A DNA stretch of 64,000 nt from Vreelandella olivaria (GTDB taxonomy: Bacteria; Pseudomonadota; Gammaproteobacteria; Pseudomonadales; Halomonadaceae). The notes under the pieces were generated by a model. The model searched no databases, was not told the origin of the DNA, and was given only the letters and a program-made list of their open reading frames with translations. How positions within the stretch are numbered: the first letter of the stretch is position 1; every line of letters starts with the position of its first letter. The stretch covers positions 4,650,001-4,714,000 of the forward strand of contig AP019416.1 in assembly GCA_004295565.1 (NCBI GenBank), read 5' to 3'. The position numbers and the translations under genes were made by a program. Shown here in pieces: positions 61,844 to 64,000 of the stretch.

Positions 61844-62756
61844 TCAGCTAACCAACTGCAGCCAAAACGGCAGGGTAAGCATAGCCAACAGGGTTTGGCC
61901 GGTAATGATCGCGGCCATGAGTTCAGCATCGCCGCCCAGTTGGCGGGCTAGGATATATGCAGAGGTAGCAGTGGGTAGAGCTGCAAACAGCAACGCCACG
62001 TCGCGGCTTACCGGATCCAGCTGTAGTATCCAGGTTAACGCTAATACCAGCGCGGGCATAAGCAGCAGTTTCACGCTATTAGTGGCCAGTACGCCGCGGT
62101 CAATGCGCAGCAGCGCCGCCGGGCGCAGCGCCACTCCCACGGCCACCAAGCCTAATGGCAACGCCGCACGCCCCAGCAGCGCCACCGTATCTTGACTCCA
62201 GCCGGGCAAACCAACGCCCGACAGGTTCAGGCCAATGCCCGCTAGGCAGGCAAGAATCAGCGGATTTTTAATCAACGCCATGGCACTTTTACCTACGCTA
62301 GCACCGCCTAGAGTGCCAGCGGCGACAAAGCTGGCCACACATTACGTTAACCACTGGCACCATGAGTGCCACGGCGACGGCTGCGGTGGTCGCGCCTAAG
62401 CTGCCGTGTAGCGCGGCGGCGCCGGCAACGCCCACATAGGTATTAAAACGTACCGCGCCTTGAAATACCGACGTAAACGCCGCAGGCGTTAGCTGTAGCC
62501 AGCCACGTAAACGCCAGAGCAGCAAGCCAAACAGCGCCATCGCGCCCAGCAGCACCAGCGCCAAGCGGCCCACCGGTACCTGGCTGACATCCGCGGTGGC
62601 CAGGGTTCCCACCAGCATGGCGGGAAACAGCACAAAGTAGATCAGCCGCTCCATTTGCGGCCAGAAGGTGTCGCTAGGCCAACGCCCATAGCCAAGCACG
62701 GCACCCAGTAAGATCAATAGAAATAGTGGGCCTAAAGCGCCAGTGATACTCTCCAT
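61844..62756 (-). CDS. AEC-family (auxin efflux carrier type) transporter (one frameshift)
   Basis: A hydrophobic protein of about 303 residues with ten helices in two five-helix halves. It starts MESITGALGPLFLLILLGAVLGYGRW and contains FNTYVGVAGAAALHG and AALPTATSAYILARQLGGDAELMAAIITGQTLLA, the AEC C-terminal motif. A base is missing near 62338 (VVNVMC then ASFVAAGTL). Bacterial relatives move malonate or other organic acids; the substrate here is unknown. Confidence 0.85.
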
Positions 62757-62862
62757 TTACGTCCCTTTTGCCTGCGACATCCCAGCACAGCGATATCGGC
62801 GCGATTGCTGTTACCATGGCTATAACACCCCGCCCCACGGCTTGCGTAGCGATTATTCTGCC

Positions 62863-63366
62863 ATGAAGATGATATCAAAACCTGCTCACCCGGCGGGCTT
62901 CCCCGCCTTAAGGATACTGATACTGGTCACTGGCTTGGCGTTAGCGGCCTGCGCATGGTACGCCTTTGCCCATTGGCTTCATCGCGATAGCGATGTGACA
63001 TGGTTTCCGCCCACATCAAGCTGTAACCTGCACGCAGCGCCCTGCACTGCTACTTTGGGTGATGTGGGCCGTATCACGCTCAACGTGCAGGCAAATGGAC
63101 GGATTGATGCATTGGAGATACTGCCGCTGGAGGTGGAAGTGGATGGCCTCACCGCCACCCAGGTCGAGGTCGATTTTATTGGTCGGGATATGGACTTGGG
63201 CTTACATCGCTTTGCCCTTAGCACCGATGCGCCCGGCCACTTTCAAGGTCAAGGCCAAGTGGGGATTTGCACTCAGAACGTTATGCCCTGGCGAGCGCGT
63301 GTCATACTGCAAACCGCAGAAGGCAAGGTAGGCAGCTGGTTCGATTTTGACGTGATTCGGAGTTAA
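62863..63366 (+). CDS. Membrane-anchored protein of unknown function upstream of SCO
   Basis: The 167-residue protein starts MKMISKPAHPAGF and has one N-terminal membrane anchor (LRILILVTGLALAACAWYAFAHWL). Its exported beta-rich domain has two cysteines in SSCNLHAAPCTA and a third in VGICTQ, and ends GSWFDFDVIRS. I do not recognise the family. It lies 5 bp before the SCO gene, so a role in copper or cytochrome oxidase maturation is likely by context. It is intact. Confidence 0.75.
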   Translation: MKMISKPAHPAGFPALRILILVTGLALAACAWYAFAHWLHRDSDVTWFPPTSSCNLHAAPCTATLGDVGRITLNVQANGRIDALEILPLEVEVDGLTATQVEVDFIGRDMDLGLHRFALSTDAPGHFQGQGQVGICTQNVMPWRARVILQTAEGKVGSWFDFDVIRS

Positions 63367-63371
63367 CGCAT

Positions 63372-63967
63372 ATGACACGAAAACCCTTATGGCTAGGCGC
63401 CGGGTTAGTCGCTGTTTTACTCATAGCCAGCGGCATTGGCCTCTATCAGTATGCCTTCGCCCCTCAAGATGGTGAACCTGTAGGAGGCCCGGTAGAACTA
63501 CCCTCTACTCAGGGTGATTTTTCATTGACCCAGCTGGACGACGATCAAATCGCGATTATTTCGTTTGGCTATACCTACTGCCCTGACATTTGCCCCATGA
63601 CCCAGTCGGTTAAACGCCAAGCCCTGGCCCAGCTCCCTGAGGAGCAGCGCGAGCGTGTAGTGCCGGTAATGATCACCGTTGACCCCGAACGCGACACGAT
63701 TGAGCGCATGCAGGAGTACATGGGCTTTTTTCGGCGAAGCGTTTATCGGTGCAGTGGGCAGCCAGGAGCAGCTTGAGGATGTCGCCTCACGCTATGGGGT
63801 GATCTGGCGGAAAGTCGAAGCACCGGGATCAGCAATGGACTACACCATTGACCACAGCGCCTCGCTTTTTTTTGGTGAATCGCGAGGGCGATATTCTTCA
63901 GCGGGTACTCTACTCACCGACCCCGCATGGCCTGGTTTCCGCATTAGAGAGCGAACTGGGCGGCTAA
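63372..63967 (+). CDS. SCO1/SenC-type copper chaperone (two frameshifts)
   Basis: An N-terminal membrane anchor (LWLGAGLVAVLLIASGIGLYQ) is followed by a thioredoxin-like domain with the copper ligands in YTYCPDICPMTQSV and the His in YTIDHSASLFLV. An extra T near 63728 and another in the T run near 63868 shift the frame; removal gives GFFGEAFIGAVGSQEQLEDV and LVNREGDILQRVLYS, with a stop at 63965-63967. The length is about 197 residues. SCO proteins insert copper into CuA of cytochrome oxidase. Confidence 0.88.
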
Positions 63968-64000
63968 GCGGCGCCTCTTAATCGACTTTTTCAGGTGCTG

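Overview
The window looks like chromosomal DNA of a halomonad (Halomonas/Vreelandella type Gammaproteobacterium). The reasons are an ectoine hydroxylase (EctD), malate synthase G, Aap-type amino-acid uptake, FinR/Fpr, UbiK, ComM and a TRAP/TTT-rich transport repertoire. This is inferred from protein families; no database search was run. A property of the whole window is that about 30 genes are broken by roughly 45-50 single-base frameshifts, nearly all at short homopolymer runs. Both flanking frames still read as one conserved protein. I treat these as probable sequence errors and annotate the genes end to end, naming each break.

Layout. 0-4.1 kb: polar amino-acid ABC operon aapJQMP, then RidA. 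4.6-8.9 kb: a histidine phosphatase divergent from a Pho-box-preceded phosphonate/phosphite transporter, phnD-phnC-phnE-phnE. 9-12 kb: a host-attachment-type protein, an internally deleted chemoreceptor and an intact chemoreceptor. 11.9-13.8 kb: finR divergent from fpr. 14-16.2 kb: ammonium transporter amtB sandwiched between two GlnK/PII genes, with a candidate sigma-54 promoter. 16.5 kb: ubiK. 17-23.6 kb: hydroxamate siderophore locus (IutA-like receptor, AraC regulator, second receptor, FhuD-like binding protein) with candidate Fur boxes. 23.6-26.2 kb: an accessory pocket with TacAT toxin-antitoxin, GntR/OsmC around a perfect palindromic operator, and PrlF with a truncated YhaV. 26.4-27.9 kb: comM.

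28.1-36.3 kb: an 8.2-kb sugar-catabolism island. It holds an oxidoreductase, ketose-3-epimerase-like isomerase, sugar ABC transporter, esterase and GntR regulator. It is bounded by two diverged copies of the comM/flavin-reductase junction, which points to acquisition by homologous recombination. 36.4-42.4 kb: flavin reductase, phytase-like esterase, lysophospholipase, glcB and a thioesterase. 42.5-44.8 kb: a 2322-bp IS66-family element with 8-bp target duplications. 45-54.5 kb: a chemoreceptor, a PaoABC-type molybdenum aldehyde oxidoreductase without a Tat signal, DUF411 and DUF423 proteins, thiS-thiG, trmB and a LysR regulator. 54.7-60 kb: tripartite tricarboxylate transporter tctCBA, an M20 deacylase and a D-2-hydroxyacid dehydrogenase. 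60-61 kb: ectD.

61.1-61.8 kb: three tandem copies of a unit with a sigma-70 promoter overlapped by a Fur-box-like site, an unstructured CU-rich core and a hairpin-U-tract terminator. This fits a triplicated iron-controlled small RNA (RyhB/PrrF-like in logic) and is the most interesting signal here. The window ends with an AEC transporter, a small membrane-anchored unknown and a SCO-type copper protein.
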